From assembly GCA_029863305.1 (NCBI GenBank), contig JAOTVR010000031.1, positions 1 to 36,400 of the forward strand: 36,400 bases of DNA, in the 5' to 3' direction. The stretch is from Gammaproteobacteria bacterium. Its GTDB lineage: Bacteria; Pseudomonadota; Gammaproteobacteria; Steroidobacterales; Woeseiaceae. The notes beneath the pieces were generated by a model that was not told where the DNA came from, made no database searches, and saw only the letters and a program-made list of their open reading frames with translations. Positions 33,804-36,400 of this stretch are shown one piece after another; within the stretch, counting starts at the first letter, position 1; each line of letters begins with the position of its first letter. The position numbers were made by a program, and so were the translations under genes.

Positions 33804-35267
33804 TTATTCCGCGTCTCTGAGCCGTGCCAACCAGTGTTCCATTTGCCTGCCAGCTGCTTCGCGGCCACCGAGTCCGAAGGACAGCGCAAAAGCGACCGCA
33901 ATCGAACCGAGCACCAGCCCGAATGCGAGATTGACAATGTCATCGGCTATGCCCATCGCTCGCAAACCCATTGCAAGGACGAGCCCGAGAATTGCCGCAC
34001 GCATAATCCCGGCCAGCATGGCTGCCGATGCTCCCGCGACCTTGATAACAGCCGAGTACGCCACGCCGGCAATCCAGAATCCGGCAGCGAGAATTGCACC
34101 ACCCAGCAATACCTGCCCGGCGAACTCGATCAAGGTCGATACGATTCCCGACACTTGATCGAAACCCAGTTGCTTGGATGCCTCTACCGTCGCAAACAGC
34201 ATGATAAAAAGGCTTACCACCGTGCCCACGAAGCTCGACAGATAGAATCCCTCGGCAGGACCTGACGCGAGGCCGAGTTTTGCGGGTAGCGCGTTGGCAC
34301 CCAGGCCATCCAGCATTCGGGAGACGAGCCCCGATATGAACCGCGCCAATACGAACGCAATACTCAGAATGATGACGGCCGCGAATATGTCAGGAATGGC
34401 CGACATAAACGCGCCGAGCATCTGCGTCGCCGGGGCGGAGATCGCTTCTATCTGCAGCGTATTCAGGGCGGCAACCAGTGCCGGCACGAACACAAAGATG
34501 AAGACGAGAAGTCCGCCAAGCTGTGACAGGCTGACGTTCCCGGACAGGCCTGCCTTCTCGCCGACGCGGTCGAATCCGACTACCTGCAGCAACTTCTGCA
34601 CCAGGTCGCGCAATATTCGCGCCACAAACCAGCCAACCAGGCCGATGACGGCAGCAGCGAGAATGTTGGGCAGCATGGCGAGGATCTTGTCCACCATGCC
34701 CTGGACGGGCATGAGTAGTCCATCGAGTTTGAGCGTGCCGAGAATGGCCGGCAAAAACATCAGGATGATCAACCAGTACAGAACATCGCCAATGCTGCCG
34801 CTGACCGGCTTCATCTCTGCCGCTGCACTGATCTTCTCGTCGATATTGGTTTTCGACAGCGCATTTGTGGTTAGCGAGCGGGCGAGGCTGGCAAGCACCC
34901 AGGCGACCAGCGCCAGCACGGCGCCGGCGATCAGGCTGGGTCCGAATTCGAACACCTTGGTAACCAGCGCCTGTAGTGGCTCCGATACGACTTCGAGATC
35001 CAGCACATTAAAGAACGCGATTAGCACCAGGAACATCACAATCCAGAAGACACCGCTCGCGCCCCACGCTTCTGCATTTACCTCACTGTCTGTGCTGCTT
35101 GCGATACGCTCGTTCAGATTGGCCACGTCCAACAGCCGCCGCGTGGCAGCACGTAAAACAACCGCGACCAACCAGCCGACGACAAGAATGCCGACGGCAG
35201 CCAGAAGGCTGGGCAGGGTACCGCCCAGGGTTGCCTGAAGTGAGTCCAGGGTCGATTGAATATCCAT
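33804..35267 (-). CDS. TM-helix-repeat membrane protein (MscS-related, CmpX-like)
   Basis: This is a 487-residue inner-membrane protein with roughly 10-12 hydrophobic segments. It repeats a unit in which a helix such as LPSLLAAVGILVVGWLVA, LPNILAAAVIGLVGWFVAR or IPDIFAAVIILSIAFVLAR is followed by a short amphipathic linker. This is the conserved TM helix of mechanosensitive-channel relatives, present about five times. It ends with FALSFGLGGREAAGRQ, typical of CmpX-like proteins. I see no MscS beta-domain, so it is not a complete classical MscS. It follows the DUF4332 gene after 31 bp and probably shares its promoter. A role in membrane-tension or stress response is likely from the family. Confidence 0.85.
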   Translation of the reverse strand: MDIQSTLDSLQATLGGTLPSLLAAVGILVVGWLVAVVLRAATRRLLDVANLNERIASSTDSEVNAEAWGASGVFWIVMFLVLIAFFNVLDLEVVSEPLQALVTKVFEFGPSLIAGAVLALVAWVLASLARSLTTNALSKTNIDEKISAAAEMKPVSGSIGDVLYWLIILMFLPAILGTLKLDGLLMPVQGMVDKILAMLPNILAAAVIGLVGWFVARILRDLVQKLLQVVGFDRVGEKAGLSGNVSLSQLGGLLVFIFVFVPALVAALNTLQIEAISAPATQMLGAFMSAIPDIFAAVIILSIAFVLARFISGLVSRMLDGLGANALPAKLGLASGPAEGFYLSSFVGTVVSLFIMLFATVEASKQLGFDQVSGIVSTLIEFAGQVLLGGAILAAGFWIAGVAYSAVIKVAGASAAMLAGIMRAAILGLVLAMGLRAMGIADDIVNLAFGLVLGSIAVAFALSFGLGGREAAGRQMEHWLARLRDAE

Positions 35268-35298
35268 GCTAATACCCGTTTGAGTTCAAATCGGTGTG

Positions 35299-35706
35299 CT
35301 AGTAACTGACCTTCGCCGGCAGCTTCTTCGCTTGCGCAATCCAGTTACCCACCACGTTGCTTGACGGCGGTCTCCGCACCAGATTCTTCGCTTCGTTGAC
35401 CTCCGCCATTTTCGCTGCGAGGTTTTCGGCATTCCGATGCCGCAACTCCTTGACCGTATCGACACCAACACACTCGAGCAGCTCTGCATACTGACTCGCA
35501 ACGCCATTAATGCGAAACAGGTCAGCCATGTTGACGCACTTCAGAATGCGGGCCTCACTGATGCCGGTGCTGTCCGCCAGCGCTTTTCGCGAATTCTTGT
35601 CCGCGCCGGATTCCAGCAAATCCTCAACGCTGCGTACGCCAGCCGCTTTAAGCGCGGCGGCCAGCTTAGGGCCGATGCCCTCGATTTTTTGAATACTCTT
35701 AGCCAT
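35299..35706 (-). CDS. DUF4332 helix-hairpin-helix protein
   Basis: This is a 135-residue soluble protein. The start at 35706 gives MAKSIQKIEGIGPKLAAAL, a clear helix-hairpin-helix (IEGIGPKLAAALKAAGV). A second such unit follows (DLFRINGVASQYAELLECVG, then VDTVKEL), as in DUF4332. An open frame continues upstream to 35751 without family resemblance. HhH pairs usually bind DNA or mediate protein contacts; the role of this family is not known. It is the first gene of a two-gene unit with the CmpX-like protein, and has the dyad 35783-35800 at 77-94 bp upstream. Confidence 0.82.
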   Translation of the reverse strand: MAKSIQKIEGIGPKLAAALKAAGVRSVEDLLESGADKNSRKALADSTGISEARILKCVNMADLFRINGVASQYAELLECVGVDTVKELRHRNAENLAAKMAEVNEAKNLVRRPPSSNVVGNWIAQAKKLPAKVSY

Positions 35707-35782
35707 GAAAGATTCTCCTGTGTTCTGGTGATGTGAATTGCTGCCGCGCATACTATGTCAGCCGGCAATCGAATCGCCGAGT

Positions 35783-35800
35783 TGTAACAGTTGTTGACAA
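35783..35800. promoter_or_regulatory. Dyad operator upstream of the DUF4332-cmpX-like unit
   Basis: The 18 bases TGTAACAgtTGTTGACAA match the site before the YidB-like gene at 16 of 18 positions; only the 2-bp centre differs. A TAGTAT/CATAGT box lies 25-27 bp downstream on the minus strand, similar to the spacing at the other site. This supports a shared activator rather than chance. Confidence 0.5.
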
Positions 35801-35830
35801 AGTGGCGCTGCGCTTGGCACTGCATGACTT

Positions 35831-35974
35831 TCGAAAAACAAGAGTCACCTTCATGTCCTGAACGCATACGCCGTCAACCTGGTTGAGCGTTTCGTCGGCG
35901 CAACTCGACCCCTTCTTCATTGCATCCTCGAAGCTCGTCAAAGAGCCGGCCGTTATTTCCTTAACCTCTGTGAC
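35831..35974 (-). pseudogene. Decayed dodecin gene lacking a start codon
   Basis: On the minus strand the frame reads TEVKEITAGSLTSFEDAMKK, then DETLNQVDGVCVQD and MKVTLVF. This is the layout of dodecin, a flavin-binding dodecamer of about 70 residues, which has SFEDAIRKG, TLxNVxGxWVKDQ and a final MKVTFVL. AAGGAG (35986-35981) is followed after 6 bp by GTC (35974-35972) exactly where a GTG or ATG start is expected, so the start seems lost by a point change. About 15 residues of the middle strand before MKVTLVF look deleted, and the frame then runs on 26 codons to a stop at 35755. A stop codon also lies upstream in frame. The decay is inferred; I have no alignment. Confidence 0.55.
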
Positions 35975-35986
35975 TAAGGTCTCCTT

Positions 35987-36274
35987 CTGCGTGCATCCAC
36001 CGGCGTTGGGCTGTCAGTCCTCCGAGGGTTCCTGCGAGGTCTCGAGCGACGAGCCCTGTATCCGACAGTGCCGACAAACAACGATCAGCAGCACCCCGAC
36101 TCGGTTCGTTCGAAATTCGATGTAAGACAGAAATCGAGACGCAAATCACGCTTATGGACATAATCTTGTTGCTAGTCTTGGAGATAAGCAGGCAAAGGCG
36201 CGTTGAAGACCGGCAAATCAACAGGGGACGGGATCTGATGTCAATCGGGGACCGCAATGACTTGGGAGCAAACG
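35987..36274. other. Intergenic region without a supported gene
   Basis: About 290 bp lie between the dodecin remnant and the lipoprotein start. On the minus strand a frame of about 45 codons ending at 36017 (VGVLLIVVCRHC, then ETSQEPSED) looks faintly protein-like but lacks a usable start. The promoter of the plus-strand lipoprotein should be here; I cannot assign its boxes. Confidence 0.35.
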
Positions 36275-36400
36275 ATGAAATGCCCGTCAATAGCACTGTC
36301 CTTTGCCGCGATCAGCCTTCTGTGCGGCTGCAGCACCGTCCCGGAAAAACACTACTTCGAAGCTGAAACCGGGTTCACGGCGAGCCGAATTTCAACGACC
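36275..36400 (+). CDS. Lipoprotein, 3'-partial at window end
   Basis: An ATG at 36275 has GGGAG 6 bp upstream. The 42 visible residues start MKCPSIALSFAAISLLCGCS, a lipoprotein signal with lipobox LCGC (Cys19), then STVPEKHYFEAETGFTAS. The frame is open to the end of the window. Too little is visible to name a family. Confidence 0.7.
   Translation, partial: MKCPSIALSFAAISLLCGCSTVPEKHYFEAETGFTASRISTT

Noticed and set aside
34294-35238. 314-codon open frame opposite the CmpX-like gene
   Set aside because: Ser/Thr/Arg-rich complement of a hydrophobic membrane protein, a common artefact.
36017-36150. Small minus-strand gene with a hydrophobic segment (VGVLLIVVC)
   Set aside because: About 45 codons, no ATG, no ribosome-binding site and no family resemblance; kept only as a note in the intergenic entry.

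Overview
The window looks like chromosomal DNA of a marine or sediment-type gammaproteobacterium. Support for this is the ydbH-ynbE-ydbL envelope-lipid cassette (known from Gammaproteobacteria), moderately GC-rich dense coding with many 1-14 bp gene overlaps, and DUF5666/DUF6502, YidB-like and NbaC-G-type genes. A Woeseiales/Steroidobacterales-like relative is my guess from gene content; nothing here proves it. I see no rRNA, tRNA, IS element, prophage or CRISPR array.

Layout. (1) 1-5047, plus strand: a multihaem c-type cytochrome (26 CxxCH motifs plus one CxxxCH, 5' end outside the window), an SPOR/TPR/beta-barrel outer-membrane protein and a lipoprotein, all overlapping, so one translationally coupled operon that could form an outer-membrane electron-transfer module. 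(2) 5054-6415, minus strand: a small beta-barrel protein, a gene graveyard with remnants of an opine-dehydrogenase-like gene and a PAS domain, and a TlpA-like membrane-anchored thioredoxin. (3) 6460-9458: ydbH-ynbE-ydbL. (4) 9468-13492: a double-cupin protein overlapping a Baeyer-Villiger-type monooxygenase, divergent from an ABC exporter. (5) 13501-17461, minus strand: two DUF5666 lipoproteins flanking a DUF6502 protein, with a strong terminator between the two units.

(6) 17787-26788: a kynurenine-pathway cluster. kmo-nadC and kynU-transporter run on the plus strand; nbaE-G-F-C-D run on the minus strand. Together they take kynurenine through 3-hydroxykynurenine and 3-hydroxyanthranilate to ACMS. 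From there flow can go to NAD (via quinolinate and NadC) or to catabolism (via ACMSD, the semialdehyde dehydrogenase, the deaminase and a decarboxylase). The decarboxylase is badly shortened and lacks its metal-ligand region. Tryptophan dioxygenase, formamidase and the last meta-cleavage enzymes are not in the window.

(7) 26772-28021: an orphan FetB-like permease and a YidB-like protein. (8) 28157-33675, minus strand: the most interesting block. An Hpt protein, an OmpR-type regulator, a coiled-coil protein, a Roadblock-like/TM/OmpA anchor protein, a Ras-like small GTPase and a hybrid histidine kinase lie together, the last five almost without gaps. I read this as a GTPase switch wired to a four-step phosphorelay and to the peptidoglycan. 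(9) 33804-36400: a TM-helix-repeat (CmpX-like) membrane protein, a DUF4332 helix-hairpin-helix protein, a decayed dodecin gene that has lost its start codon, and the start of a lipoprotein. The YidB-like and DUF4332 genes share an 18-bp dyad at similar distances upstream, which suggests one regulon.
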